From Oxyruncus cristatus (Eukaryota > Chordata > Aves > Passeriformes > Cotingidae), in the NCBI GenBank assembly GCA_013399855.1, contig VXAY01002210.1, positions 503,437 to 567,436 of the forward strand: a stretch of 64,000 nucleotides of DNA, read 5' to 3'. The position numbers were made by a program, and so were the translations under genes. The notes beneath the pieces are model-generated. The model saw nothing but the letters and a program-made list of their open reading frames with translations, did no database searches and was not told where the DNA came from. Shown in pieces: positions 10,234 to 22,096 of the stretch. Each line of letters starts with the position of its first letter. The first letter of the stretch is position 1.

Positions 10234-13200
10234 GTAGGTACCCCAGACCCCTCGTGGTTTGCTTTGTGTGAAGGGGAGTTTGGATTGTGGAAAGGGCTTC
10301 CATGTCAGATAGCTGAATGCTACAAGAGTTGGGATCCGGTAAGAGCCAACACATAACGCAGGCACAAGATACACCAAGGTCTTGACTTAATTGTTGCAGC
10401 ATCCAGTGCAACCACATTGATTTAGTGAATATTTGGTCAGTTCACCAGTCCAACCTTGGTGGTTTTCAGCTTTTCATTGCCATAAAGTTACAAGAGGAAA
10501 AGAGACACTGTTTGGCAGCAAAAACTGAAAGAGGGGTCTCGAGTCCATGTATTAGTTGAGTACTGAGGATGCTGCAGTGGTTTCCCACCCTTTATCTCTG
10601 GGAAACCTGCACACCACTGGAAATTTAAAAAACAGACAGCTCTGTCCACATCTGTCTGAGTCTTCCCCATCTCCCCCTCCTCCAGAGTGCAAAAGCTGAA
10701 TGCAGGGCAAGAGCGGGCAGAGGAAAAGCAAGAAGGAGCAAACACTTACAAGTGGGAATGTTTCTGTCTGTCTCTCACAGACTATCCAGAGCCCCAAAAA
10801 AGGCCTGTGCACCATTTTGACTTTCTTTCTCAGTCTGAGTTGAAGCTCCTGGTGAAATTGCTGGTGGGGAATCAATGGGCTGTGTGATGTTGGCAGTCAG
10901 ATTGCATCGATCCTAACAGGCCGTGAGTTTTGACTGAAAGGGTAATTAATTGTCAGGGCAGCTCAGTGAGAGACAGAAGAGATTCTCATGGCAGCATCCT
11001 GGCATTCCTAGTGAAAGGGGGTGTCTCCCTACAAGGCAGGAGGCAGCAGTTTTGATGCAGATGTTTCTGGGGGCAGACCTGACACGTGGAGGACGAGCTG
11101 ACCCTCAGACTCCCTCACGAACTGCTGAAGACAAAGAGATGAAAGCCAAAGAACTTCAGCATGGAAGTTCCAGCACGTTTAGCTCAGAGATAACAGAGAG
11201 AGAGGCTGTGACAGCACAGTCACTCTCTCCAGCTCCGCTCTAATAAAAGACATCACATCTCCTTACAAGCTGTGCCTCTCAATTAGCAGTGGCGTGTGAG
11301 AACCTCTTCTAACTCTGCCACAAAGCTCTCCCACACCACAGAAAATCTTAGCACAGGGTTGTCTGGTGGTGTCTACAGAGTGATGCAGATTTAGTTCAGC
11401 TTCAGTGTGTGCCAGCTGGGGCCCTGACAGAACAAGCCCAATCTTTTCTTCTCTTCCTGCAGGGGTTGATGCCTGTGCAGTGCTCAAAAGGAAAAGGCAC
11501 GTCTCAGGGACTGGGCCCTGCTAAGGGTTCACAACCAGAAGGGTCTCACTGCAGTTGTTAATTTGCAAGGGAAGGAAAAGGTGGGGAAACGTCAGAGGCT
11601 AAGAATAAATCCGCTCAATTTGTTCTCCAGAAAGTACCAAATGCCGGCATGATTTGATCTGAACAGAAGAATTGAACTTAATTGGGTTAGTTATTAAAAT
11701 CTCCCAGTGCAAATAGGTTACTCTGGTAAAAAGGATTTTGTTGTGAAGCAACATCAAAAAATAAAAAATTAAAAAAAAAAAAAAAAAAAAAGGAAGAAAA
11801 GAGGAAAGGATAAAATGATGCTCCCTTGGCCTGGGAATTGCTCCTGCACTTGCTGGCAAGACACCACCAATCCAGTGTATTTTTAAAGTGCATCTCTGAT
11901 CCACAGCATCCCTCAGCGGTCCCCAGGGACACTGCAGGGGTGAGGAGACCAGCAGCGTTTGACAGGTCAGCAGAGGAGAAAGGCGAGGATGGATCTGAAC
12001 TTTCTCCCTCTTCTGCTTTTTGATGTGCTCTGCTGTTTTGTAGCCAAGGGTGGTGATAGAAGCTCCAACCCCACACCCCAAACCCTCCTTTGAAGCACGG
12101 GAGGATCTGTGACCCTGGTCAAAGCACTGCTCCAGAAGAAAGGAGTTCGGAACTCAGCTCCCTACTCTGCCCCAGGCTCTCTGGGTGATCGTGTGCTGGT
12201 CATGGCTGGGTGATTCATTCTCCTTGTCCTACAGGTGGGAAGGGAAACTGCCTCTTTTCCACCTGTGCTCTGCCCTATGTACAGAAGTCATGAGCTGTTT
12301 TCACAGGGACTAGTCCTGTGTGTGCAGAGCACAGCTGGGGTCCCTCTCACTCTCCAGGATTTCATTACAACAGTGATTACCCACAAGGGGACTTTACAAC
12401 AGGGGAAGCAGCATCTGTTTCTAAGCAGAGAGAGCAACTTATTCATTCCCAGTGTCTACTGGGGAGAAATCCATCCCTGAACTGCAGCTGGGGCTGGAGC
12501 CACACACTCCTGGAGCTTGACTGCAGGAGCAGTGATGTTCGAGCAGCTTGTTGGGTCTTGTATGAGTTCTTCAAAGAAGCAGGACTTGCCATGCCCATAA
12601 TTTTAGGCTTGAGCCTCCCCCACAGCCAGGCTGGGCTCTGGGTAGTCCCAGAGCAGGAGTGGGATAAGTCCTGACCAGTTGTTGGCACTCACTCAGCTTC
12701 CTTTTTATTGGTAATTTTACTTGCACAACGAATAAAAATGTAACCAATAACTATTAAGTCAAGTTTTTTCTCCTCCCCACCCTCAGGAGTGACAAATAGC
12801 TTTAGCACCATCCTCATGGCTCCCTCAGCTTTACATGCTGTAAGTAATGAGTTTCTCAGCACAAAGATCTCCTGTGGTGAGTGTTTTTCTCCCAGGTCCT
12901 GCTGCTTCTGGGGCCGACTCAGCTCCACCCACAGACAGAAGCATCTGAAAACTCCCTTCCAAAGAGCTTTTTTCTGTGATGTCTCAAAGCCCATTTCTGC
13001 AGGCTCCTGGACTTTGCAGCAGTGTTTGGAAATGAGCTGCTGATGCAAATCCAGCTTGTCAGTGCTCAGATCTTCTCTGTGTCCCTGCACAAGATGGGAG
13101 CAGACACAGAACCTGAAGGAAGACCAATCCAGGGGATATGTCCATCTGTCCATCTTTTTTGTTTTGTTTTGTTTTCTCCTACTTGTTCTTTCCTTCGTTC

Positions 13201-13666
13201 TTACTCTGGCTGATTTTTGCCAAGCCTTGTTTTAGATACATACAACTCTGAAGGATGGAAGAAGAAGAGTCTAGAGCTGTGGGGTTCATCTGCCCGCTAA
13301 AATTAAGAAATAAAACTCCTTAGTAGAGTGTGGCAATAGCAGTTTTCTTGCAAAGAGCTGCCACAAAGCAAGGCAAACGTGTGAGTGGACTTTCCCAGGT
13401 TGTTCCATGGATATTAGTGAGCTAATCCTCAGAATGGTTGGATGCCCAGTTTCCAGACAGGCAGAGCAAATTCCAGAGGGTTTAAATGGCTTTGCCAGGG
13501 CCATGCAGGAGCAGCTGCAGAGCTGGGAGCTCAGCTGCAGAGCTCCTGGCTCACACCACAGTGCTCTTCCCTCCAGACCCTGCTCCCCTGCTTCCTCTTT
13601 GCATTCCCTTTTCTGTGCCCTTGCTGAGGAGGAAGCTTTACCAAGGGAGTTTTTCTCTCCTCGCAG
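10234..13666 (+). other. Intron between TSR4 and HormR exons
   Basis: 3433 bp. I recognise no CR1 in it. There is an A-rich run at 11757-11793 and a short GTTTT repeat near 13155. Open frames in it (up to 160 residues antisense, 11599-12081) lack domain features and run through the A tract. Confidence 0.8.
11757..11793. repeat. Poly(A) low-complexity tract
   Basis: AAAAAATAAAAAATT followed by about 22 A residues and then GGAAG. It has no recognisable retrotransposon body upstream, so it is called only as low complexity. Confidence 0.9.
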
Positions 13667-13768
13667 AGCCCCATGAAATCTGTGACGAGGAAAGTCTTGG
13701 CCCTGTGGTTTGGAAGGAGACTCCAGCTGGGGATGCTGCTGCTGTCCGGTGTCCCCGCAATGCCACTG
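13667..13768 (+). CDS. ADGRB2: ADGRB2 exon: hormone-receptor domain, first part
   Basis: Exon of 102 bp, phase 1 to 1. The acceptor is CTCCTCGCAG (ends 13666) and the donor is GTAAGG from 13769. It encodes (E)[26 protein letters not shown] and RCPRNAT, with the last Gly split. This is the N-terminal half of the HormR domain, with the conserved Cys, the W-K-x-T-P-A-G core and the R-C-P element. NAT is an N-glycosylation sequon. HormR in BAI receptors sits between the TSRs and GAIN and is extracellular. Confidence 0.95.
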
Positions 13769-15547
13769 GTAAGGGTGACTCCGCCACGGGGAGATGGTCC
13801 AGCCTCAGGGTATCCCTCATCCTTTGTCTCCTAGATAAAGAGAACCTGGTTGTGGGAGGACAGAAGAAGCAGATGGACTTCCCTCCCATCTTTTGGGGCT
13901 AAATTAACTCTCTCTGGGTTTCTGTGGCCCTTCACTGTTTAACAACAACATCTTGGTTCCTACTGGACAGTTTGGGGTGGTTTCCATCCACCTCCTGCCT
14001 AGTCCTGGGACAGCTTTGCAATTAAGGGTATCTGTGGGTGTTCTCCCCGTTAACCACAAACAGCTTTGCAGAGCACATGAGGCCTTGTCAGAGCTCTCTA
14101 GACCTGGTGGTTATATTTCCCTCCACTGCTCATAAACAAGCTGGTGTTTGAAAGCAGGAAACCCTGAATTTCATGCTCCACTTATGCTTAGAAAACACAG
14201 CACCTGTCCAAACGTTGATTCAGGTGCTCAGGCTGATGGTCTGATCGTGGGGGTGTGAAGTGATGGGACCTGGACACCCAGGTGTTACCTCTAGTGACCA
14301 TGACTTTGTGTTCCCTAAGGACTAGAAAGCAGGGCAGAGAAGGCTGCAGGAGACACTCTGGTGCTGAAACTTGTCCTCAGCTGGATGTTCCTTCACTCCC
14401 AGGCGGGAACAGAAATATGGGCAGCAGTGTTAATAATAAATTTAAATGAATAAATACTGAATTAATAATGAATTTAAAGGTTTTATTTTGTTTGAGGGAG
14501 GTGGTTGGGTACAGACCAACCCTACAACTCTCTTTGAATCAGCTTGGGGACAGTTGTGTTGTCCTAAATTCTGTTCTAGAAGGTCTGTATCCACAGAAAG
14601 GTCACTGAATCCTTTAGCAGGCCTGGCAAACCTGGTCCTCAGAGACTCTCCAAATTGCACCCTGATGGCTTGGGCAAGGTGATCCCTCTCCTTTCCTCCT
14701 CTCTGATAAGTCTGTTTTTTTTTCCTCCACAAAGGCATGTGATTGTCACTGCAACCCCCCCTGTAGCCTGGGGCTGAGGGCAGGCCAGGGGGAGGACTAA
14801 AAGCAGCTCTCAGAGTGTTTCAGTGCCACAGGGATGTGTTTATTCTCCTCCAGACTGCGTGGGCAGCACAAGGCACTGTGCTTGGTTTAGTTGCAAGTAC
14901 CAGAACAAGCCACCTGGGGAGGCTCGTGGGACTTCTCAAGCTTGGAAGAATGTTGTCCTCCAGGCCAGGATTTAAAAAAACCTCTTCTTTTCACCTTGAC
15001 TAGCCATGTCCAGCTTGTTAATTTTTGTTTCCATGCCCAGTTCCTTCTGCTGCCCTGCAAAAATAAAATGAAGGAGGAGAAGGGAATAAAAATAATCTCT
15101 CCTACATGCTTGCATGGGTTGTTCAGGCACCTGCAGGTGACTCTGATGTCCTTTGTGCTGGTAGCTATGCCTGAATGGATGCACTGACCAGTTCTGGGTG
15201 ACCTCCATGGAATTATAAAGGTTGGAAAAGAGCTCTGAAATCATCGAGTCCAACCACTGACCCAGCAGTGCCAGGTCCACCATTAAACCCTGTCTCCAAG
15301 TGCCACATCTACATGTTTTTTTAACATCTCCTGGGACAATGATCCCATCCCTTCTCTGGGCAGCCTGTTCCAATGCTTAGCAATCTTTTCCATGAAGAAA
15401 TTTTTCCTCATACCGAATCTAAACCTCCCCTGGTGCAACTTGAAGCTGTGTTCTCTTGTCCACCTGGGAGAACAGACCGACCCCCGTGAATTCTTGGCTT
15501 TCCATCCTGTTTTCCTCACTCCCGTATTTGCTTCTTTCATTTTCCAG
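13769..15547 (+). other. Intron inside the HormR domain
   Basis: 1779 bp. AT-rich near 14430-14480. An antisense CR1 at 15207-15487 ends only 60 bp before the acceptor of the next exon. No coding signal. Confidence 0.85.
15207..15487 (-). repeat. CR1 LINE 3' end, antisense, subfamily with TCATCGAGTCCAACC
   Basis: Reads on the minus strand as GGTCGGTCTGTTCTCCCAGGT, then TTTAGATTCGGTATGAGG, then GTTGGACTCGATGATTTC. It belongs to the GGGTTGG/GACTCGATGATCT type. It lies 60 bp upstream of the exon at 15548. Confidence 0.92.
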
Positions 15548-15654
15548 GGCTGATCCTTCGAAGATGCATTTTAGATGAGGAAGGCATCGCTTACTGGGAG
15601 CCCCCAACATACATCAAGTGTGTTTCTATTGATTACAGGAACATACAGATGATG
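15548..15654 (+). CDS. ADGRB2: ADGRB2 exon: hormone-receptor domain, second part
   Basis: Exon of 107 bp, phase 1 in and phase 0 out. The acceptor is ATTTTCCAG (ends 15547) and the donor is GTAAGG from 15655. It encodes (G)[31 protein letters not shown] and IQMM. The R-R-C, the A-Y-W-E-P-P and the K-C-V-S elements complete the HormR fold begun in the previous exon, and the tail leads into GAIN. It fits BAI2; in BAI1 and BAI3 this stretch reads differently (for example SRRC and G-V-A-Y/F-W). Confidence 0.95.
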
Positions 15655-16467
15655 GTAAGGCAGAACAGCTCCTCACTCAGCAGATTTGGGGTCCTCCCAA
15701 ATGCTTGTTACAGGGCTGTATTGACAAAAAAGAAGGAAAGGGATATTTCCATGTGAAAAGGAGGTGCCAGCTCTGCCTTGATTTTTTCTTACTGCTTTTG
15801 TCTTGTTATCTTCTGATGCACAGACACTCTGCAGAGAAAGGAGGGTTCCTTTCAGGCTGTTTTAATACATATCTTGGCAGAATCCAGGTTCTAACCAGGT
15901 CTTTCATATCACATTAACATTAAGTATCACTGTGACTGTATCACTGTTTTATTTATAAGCAAGCATCTCATTTTTTGTTAATCTTAAATTCATTGTTGTG
16001 ATGAATTCTGCTCGTCTCCTGTGGTTTGCCTTTAGGAGAACTGCCCTCCCCTGTTCAGGGCAAGCTACAGTGTGTCCTAAAATAATTCCAAATCGGTTGT
16101 AAGAAAAGAGGGTGTGGGAGCAAAAACATTCTTGTTAGCTGGCTTGGGTTATGAGCAGAAGAAACTCTGTTGTAGGACAATCTCTTCTGAACCTCCACAC
16201 AACCTTTCCTTCATGGGCAAACAAAAAAATTCAGTTTTCTATCATTTTAGAACCACTTAGAATATATTTCAGGTTCTATCACTCTTTCCTATTGTTTTAG
16301 AAAAACCAGAGGCTCTCAGGCCAGCAGAGATTGTCAGATTGATCTCATCTGCACCCTGAATTAGAAGGAAGGTCAAAAACCTTCCCCCAGCAATTTCTTC
16401 GCCAAGCTCATTAACTTGACTTTGACTGTCCCTAAAGGGTTTGTCACGTTTCTTTTGTGTTCCTCAG
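15655..16467 (+). other. Intron before first GAIN exon
   Basis: 813 bp of unique-looking sequence. No repeat or coding signal is recognised. Confidence 0.85.
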
Positions 16468-16662
16468 ACCAGGGAACATCTTTCCAAGGCTCAGCGCGGG
16501 TTGATGGGAGATGGGCTGTCAGATGTGCTCCAGAACCTGGTGGAAATCTCCCAGGATGGGACCAGCTACAGCGGGGACTTGCTGTCCACCATGGACGTAC
16601 TCAGGAACGTGACAGAGATCTTCCGCAGGGCTTATCACAGCCCGACCTCTGGGGATGTCCAG
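16468..16662 (+). CDS. ADGRB2: ADGRB2 exon: GAIN domain subdomain A, start
   Basis: Exon of 195 bp, phase 0 to 0, 65 residues. The acceptor is GTGTTCCTCAG (ends 16467) and the donor is GTGAGC from 16663. It encodes [16 protein letters not shown], then [16 protein letters not shown], then [17 protein letters not shown]. These are predominantly helical segments of GAIN subdomain A. RNVT is an N-glycosylation sequon that is conserved in BAI proteins. The GAIN domain normally performs autoproteolysis at the GPS and presents the tethered agonist. Confidence 0.95.
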
Positions 16663-17659
16663 GTGAGCTGGGATGCACATCCTGGGGGCCAAGGCTTCCT
16701 TGGAGGTGTGTTTGCATGCACAGGGCTCCAGGTTTCATCGCCTCCTTTGCAGCTGATGCAATACTGATGAAAAACCGGGGCATTTTCTCTCCAAGTGTCT
16801 TCCTGTATTATCAAACTCTCCCTTCAAGGTTGTTCTCCCTGGCTTAGAAACCGAGAACTTGAAAGCCAAAGTCACTCTGAGCTGTTTCAACCTGACAGCA
16901 CTTTACTGTGGAGTCTAATTGATATGAGAACATCATTTGGAAGGGATTTCAGTCTTAATGACTAGAGGTGAAATGATCCTGTGACATTGGGTACCTGGAC
17001 ATTGATGCGGGAGAATGTCCTCAAGCCTTCTCATCCCTGGGTTTTACTTTCAGCAGCTGCACACAGAGCAGCTACAAGATATCCCCTTGGGATGGGTCAT
17101 TACCCCATGGCTTGAAACATTAAACTGATCCTACAGGATCTGCAAAGGGTGGTAAAAACTAGAGAAAAAAATCAATAGTCTTAAATTTCCTTCCTTCTCA
17201 TAGCGTGCTGCAAAGGTCTTGCCATGCAGAGCACCCTCTGGATCAATCTTTGCTTCTCTTGCCTGGTTAGCAGGTCAAAGAGGATCATAAGGAATATATT
17301 GGAAATGACAGAAACAGTGGAAAATAGGATAGAAAAGAATTTGTGCGAGGGAAGATCATCTTTTTCTAGTCAGTCTCTGACAGACATTGACCAGTAATAA
17401 ATGCAAGACATATTCCCAATCCAACCCTTTAGGAAATACAGCAGTCGAAGTGAAGGCCTTGGGGAAAAAAAGCCCTGTTGGCCATTAACATCCTTGGGAC
17501 TTGTGGAATGCTGTGGGACCCTTTGGGAATGGGACCGTGAGAACCCTCTTGGAGCATGGCTGGCTCTCAGATGTTCTTGCCACATCACTGAGTCCTTCCC
17601 AGCCTGGGCTGTGTCTGACTGACCACCTTCTTTGTCCTCTTTTTGTCTCCCTTCTCCAG
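16663..17659 (+). other. Intron within GAIN
   Basis: 997 bp. No repeat or coding signal is recognised. Confidence 0.85.
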
Positions 17660-17728
17660 AACTTTGTCCAGATCCTCAGCAACCTTTTATCGGAGGAAAA
17701 CCGGGAGAAATGGGAGGAAGCTCAGCTG
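17660..17728 (+). CDS. ADGRB2: ADGRB2 exon: short GAIN exon (23 residues)
   Basis: Exon of 69 bp, phase 0 to 0. The acceptor is CCCTTCTCCAG (ends 17659) and the donor is GTATGA from 17729. It encodes NFVQILSNLLSEENREKW followed by EEAQL. It is a well-conserved amphipathic helix of GAIN subdomain A, and BAI1 and BAI3 have close equivalents. Because it is short, it is easy to miss by gene prediction; the flanking phase-0 exons require it. Confidence 0.95.
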
Positions 17729-17839
17729 GTATGAACTTTCAGCACCTTCCCGGAGATGAAACATGCTTTCAGCACAGGGTTAAGCCGTGAGGAGAGGAAT
17801 TTCCAAGTGTCTGCATGACCTCCTCCCTCTTCCTGCCCA

Positions 17840-18072
17840 GAATTTTTGAATATTAGGAAAAGGTTCCTCCCCCAGAGGGGGGTTGGGCACTGGAACAGGC
17901 TCCCCAGGGAAGTGGTCACAGCACTGAGCCTGACAGAACTCAAGGAGTGTTTTGACAACGCTCTCAGACACATGGGGTGGTTCTTGGGGTGTCTTGTGCA
18001 GGACCAGGAGTTGCACTCGATGATCCTTGTGGGTCCCTTCCAACTCGGGACACTCAATGATTCCATGATTCC
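17840..18072 (+). repeat. CR1 LINE 3' end, CACATGGGGTGG subfamily
   Basis: Contains TGGAACAGGCTCCCCAGGG, AAGTGGTCACAGCACTGAGCC, TTGGGGTGTCTTGTGCAGG and GATGATCCTTGTGGGTCCC, ending TGATTCCATGATTCC. It lies 111 bp after the donor of the 69-bp exon. Confidence 0.95.
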
Positions 18073-18498
18073 AGGATGAGTTGTGTGCAACATAAATCTG
18101 TTTTAGCCACAGGCCACAAAATATCCCCATCCATCAATGCTCTTCTGCTTGGATAAAGCCTTATGATGAAAGAGCCAGAGAACTCAGACACAGCGAGCTG
18201 TGGTCAGCTTCAGAGTCTCTGCGTGAAGAACAGTGAAATGCTGCTGGTGGATACCAAATTTTGGGTAGTTCTCAGAGGTCAGGCTTGGGTTGGAGTTGAT
18301 AACCCTGCTGGCTTGCTCTGATTCCACTCTTTCCTCTTGGCAAGGTAAAGAAGTGGGATTACATGGGTTCGAGTTCCCGGCTAAACAGCTGCAGGACAGG
18401 CAGGATTTTCAGAGCTGGGGTCTTCTCAGCATGAGCTGAGTTATGTTTTGTTTTATTTCTCCATTCTCAAGGTTGGGGATCCTTCTGAATTCCCAAAC

Positions 18499-18640
18499 CC
18501 CCATGCCTGGAAGTGTTCAAGGCCAGGTTGGATGGGGCTTTGAGCAAGATGGTCTATTAGAAGGTGTCCCTGCCCATGGCAGGGGTTTAGAGCTAAATGA
18601 CCTTTAAAATTCCTTCCAACCCAAGCCATCCATGATTCTG
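18499..18640 (+). repeat. CR1 LINE 3' end
   Basis: Short sense fragment: GCCTGGAAGTGTTCAAGGCC through CTGCCCATGGCAGGGGTT to CCATCCATGATTCTG. Confidence 0.93.
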
Positions 18641-19290
18641 TAAACAATTCTGTAGCTAAACTCTCGTGTATTAGGAGATGGGTTTCGCAGCTGTGTTTTA
18701 TTTGGCTTTTGTCTCTCCTGCCCCAGTTGAACTCTCTGTTGTGGGCTTGTCTCAGACCTATTCCTCGTCCCTTTGCCATTCTCTTGACAAGCCCTTGGGC
18801 TGCTCAGTGCTGTCATCTCACTGCAGCTTTTGGGCACCACAGCAGAGTGAAAAAGCTCTGCCTCAGACCAGCAGCTGTGCTAGAAGGTTCCATGTCCATT
18901 CCTCCCATGTCCATTCCTCAGTATTGCGCCTTGGAACACAAACCTCAACTTGCTCAACTCTCAAAAACAACCTCAACTTGCACAATAACCTGGACAAGGA
19001 ATAAAACTCAGCCTTTGTGAAAGGTTAGTCCTGTGGAAGGTGCTTGGAGAGGTGGCTCAGAACATGGCAACTCACTTTTAGCCGCACGTTGCTGTTGAAA
19101 AATTCCTCAAAGCGATTTGGAAATACCAAACAAGTAAAAATCAGCCCCAGAGTCCAGTTATATTCACACCAACCAGGGAAGGCCTCTGGGAAAACTTTCA
19201 ACAGCAAGTGCTGGCACACTTGTTGGCAGTCCAGAATGGGAGACAAGGACTTGAATATATTTCCTTCATGCAACAGGAATGCTGTCAGCA

Positions 19291-19728
19291 GCCTTGCCTT
19301 GCCTTGCCTTGCCTTGCCCTGCCTTGCCTTGCCTTGCCTTCCCTTCCCTTGCCTTGCCTTCCCTTCCTTTCCCTTGCCTTCCCTTGCCTTCCCTTGCCTT
19401 CCCTTGCCTTGCCTTGCCTTCCCTTCCCAAACCTTCCCAAACCTTCCCTTCCCAAACCTTCTCTTCCCAAACCTTGCCTTCCCTTGCCTTCCCTTGCCTT
19501 CCCTTGCCTTGCCTTCCCTTCCCAAACCTTCCCAAACCTTCCCTTCCCAAACCTTCCCAAACCTTCCCAAACCTTCTCTTCCCAAACCTTGACTTCCTTC
19601 CCTTGCCTTCCCTTGCCTTCCGTTGCCTTGCCTTGCCTTCCTTTCCCTTCCCTTGCCTTCCCTTGCCTTCCCAAACCTTCCTAAACCTTCTCTTCCCAAA
19701 CCTTCCCTTCCCAAACCTTCCCTTCCCT
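19291..19728. repeat. Pentanucleotide satellite (CCTTG / CCTTC / CCAAA)
   Basis: About 440 bp made of pentamers CCTTG, CCTTC and CCAAA, with blocks such as CCTTCCCAAACCTTC that are themselves multiples of five. A pentamer array without stop trinucleotides leaves several frames open on both strands, which explains the apparent 158-241 residue frames here (GKARQGKGRQ-like and LPCLALPC-like). They are not genes. Confidence 0.96.
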
Positions 19729-19830
19729 CTGATATCTTGTGTGTTCCCATTGCATTTGAACAAGAATAATCTGTCTCCAGGTGGGATAAAGAACCAACTC
19801 AACATGGTCCTGGTCAAGGGGCCTAAACTG

Positions 19831-19915
19831 TCCCTGCTTGAGCAAAGGGGTTGGACCAGATGACCTCTGAGGTCCCTTCCAAACAAAACTGTACTGAGAT
19901 TCTGTGGTTCTGTGA
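19831..19915 (+). repeat. CR1 LINE 3' tail
   Basis: GGGTTGGACCAGATGACCTC, then GAGGTCCCTTCCAAAC, ending GATTCTGTGGTTCTGTGA. Only the last 85 bp or so remain. Confidence 0.85.
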
Positions 19916-21384
19916 CCGAATACTTGGTTCCAAGCCTTCAGGTGCACGTACATATTTCAGCAGAGAGCAGAGGAGACTGTCAAGTTGTCATGACAACAGG
20001 GAAACCCTGTTGATGCCCTCAAAACCAGCTGCAGTTACTCTGTGTGGCAGTTCATTCCCACCGGCTGTCCCTGTGCAATCTGCTCCTTGCACCCATGGAC
20101 AGACACAGCCCAGCCTGCTGCCAACACCACCAGAACCTACATGTGGATTGGGAATGTCATGGGGAGGAGGTTTGTTTGATGGGAATTGAGAGCCCCACAC
20201 TTTAGAACAGAGAAATCTTCGTGGACGGGATGTCAACAGTTTTCCGCAGTCCCTGTTTTTCCCCCTCAAAGCTGGTGGACCAGAATCACTCCCTGCCTTT
20301 CCCAGGATCAACCAATTCTTTTAAAACGAAGTCTTTGCCTCCCAATTTGATCGTTAAAAGAAAACCCAACTTCATCATTGCCACATCCCAAACCCCTGTT
20401 CCCCCACCCCAGGCAGAGACGTTGTTCAAGGAAAATATAAACCAAAACAACCCATAAAAGTACTCACAGAAGGATACTTTGCTTTTTTGAGGAGATTGTG
20501 TTTGCCATTATATGATAAAACCCTAAAATGCAATGGCCAGTGTAGCCTGGATTTAGTTTGACCTTGTGATTTCAATCTGCAATGGAATATAAAATATGCA
20601 GTTAAAAATAGCTTCCTCACTTACTTCTCCTCCTTGTGTGCACACCTGCTGTACTGGCAGGACTTTCTGATCTCATCCTGATGCAATTTCAGTCTTACCA
20701 AGATTCCTTTGGTTCAAGACACACAGGGCCACCCCCGTGCTCCTCGTCCACACACCTGAAGGCTCAGCCTTCCTTCTCCTCCATCCCATCCTGCTTGTCC
20801 CCAGCTGTCCCTTCAGCTCTGCTCAGCCACCTCAGGAAGGTCTGGATTATAGGCAGGAACTGAAAATGCTGTGAAAGTGGTGGAAAAGGAAAAGAAGGAG
20901 CTGAATTCTTCAGTCTCTCATGGTATTCACTAAGCTCCTGTAGGCAAATGTGAGGAAAAGACGGCACAGCTCGTTTCAAGTGGATTATCTTTTATGGAAT
21001 CTGTCACTGGGAAACGAGTTATTGTTTAACAGCCTTCTGTCAGGCTGGCAAAATACAGGTGAAGAAGAGTTATTGCCAATATCTTTATCAACGGGAAAAC
21101 ACCAGGGAGGAAAGAAGAGACAGAGAAGATCCAAGGCAGGTCCAGGACCAAGAATTGGGTTATTTGGAGAGTGAGATCCTGCCAGCAAAACAGGAAAGGG
21201 GAAAATCAGCCAGAAAGGAGAAAATCAGTCCAGAAAATGGTTTTCTGGGCAGGATTATGTGTTCTGGTGCCTGGGATTCAACATTAGGCCGTGGATATCT
21301 TTTGGTGTGGCTGTTCTTTGTGAAATGACAGCAAGACAAACTACCCTGGTGGAGGTAATGCTTTGTGGGCTCCATGTCAGTAGA

Positions 21385-21520
21385 AAACATATATATTTTT
21401 ATATNNNNNNNNNNNNNNNNNNNNNNNNNNNNNNNNNNNNNNNNNNNNNNNNNNNNNNNNNNNNNNNNNNNNNNNNNNNNNNNNNNNNNNNNNNNNTATA
21501 TATATATATATATATATACA
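21385..21520. repeat. (TA)n microsatellite interrupted by an assembly gap (N at 21405-21496)
   Basis: ATATATATTTTTATAT on the left and 22 bp of TA repeats on the right flank 92 N bases. The gap is therefore probably an unresolved TA array. Its true length is unknown. Confidence 0.95.
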
Positions 21521-21729
21521 CTATCAGAAGTAGAGCAAATACATTTCTCAGACCAAGTATCACAACACCTGAGTGTCAGGGAAGTCTCAGGCTTGGGAAA
21601 GGCTCTTGGAATTTGACCAAGGGCAAAGCTTCGATACACCAACACCAACACATCTTCACTCTCTGGATGTGCAATTCCAAGCGCCTCTGGCTTTGGGCCA
21701 AGTACTCCTGTCAGTGCGCTTGGAAATAA

Positions 21730-21797
21730 AGTAGATGATTTTAAAGGTCCCTTCCAACTCAAACCATTCCGTGACTCTTTGATTCTCTGATTCTATG
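21730..21797 (+). repeat. CR1 LINE 3' tail
   Basis: TAGATGATTTTAAAGGTCCC, TTCCAACTCAAACCATTCC and a tail of TGATTCTCTGATTCTATG. Confidence 0.87.
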
Positions 21798-22096
21798 CAA
21801 GTAAATGTGTAGGTTTGTCTTCTGCTCCAGACAATCTCAGAAACTTCTGTTTGCTTTAAAACATTGCCCTCCAACCCAAGTTGTACCAGTCTGAACATCA
21901 AATCATTATTTCTTGCCCCTATTTCTAGGCTTCCTTTTAGGATTTCTCACTCCTCATTCTTCCCAGGTCCATGATACTCCCATTATATCCAGCATATGCT
22001 CCCAGTTCACGTGTGAGGACAGGAATCTTTGCCCACAGAGGAACTCCTGCTGTGCTCATTAGTCTGATCTACTAAATATTGTCCCTCTCTTTGCAG

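Larger units (their letters stand above)
17729..22096 (+). other. Intron within GAIN carrying the pentamer satellite
   Basis: 4368 bp. It holds CR1 pieces at 17840-18072, 18499-18640, 19831-19915 and 21730-21797, the CCTTG/CCTTC satellite at 19291-19728, and a (TA)n array with an assembly gap at 21405-21496. No coding signal. Confidence 0.85.

Noticed and set aside
11599..12081. Antisense frame of 160 residues in the intron before HormR
   Set aside because: It includes a poly-Phe/Leu stretch translated from the poly(A) tract and has no domain.
19025..19886. Open frames of 158-241 residues on both strands (GKAREGKGR-like and LALPCLP-like)
   Set aside because: They are read-through of the pentamer satellite, which contains no stop codon in several frames.
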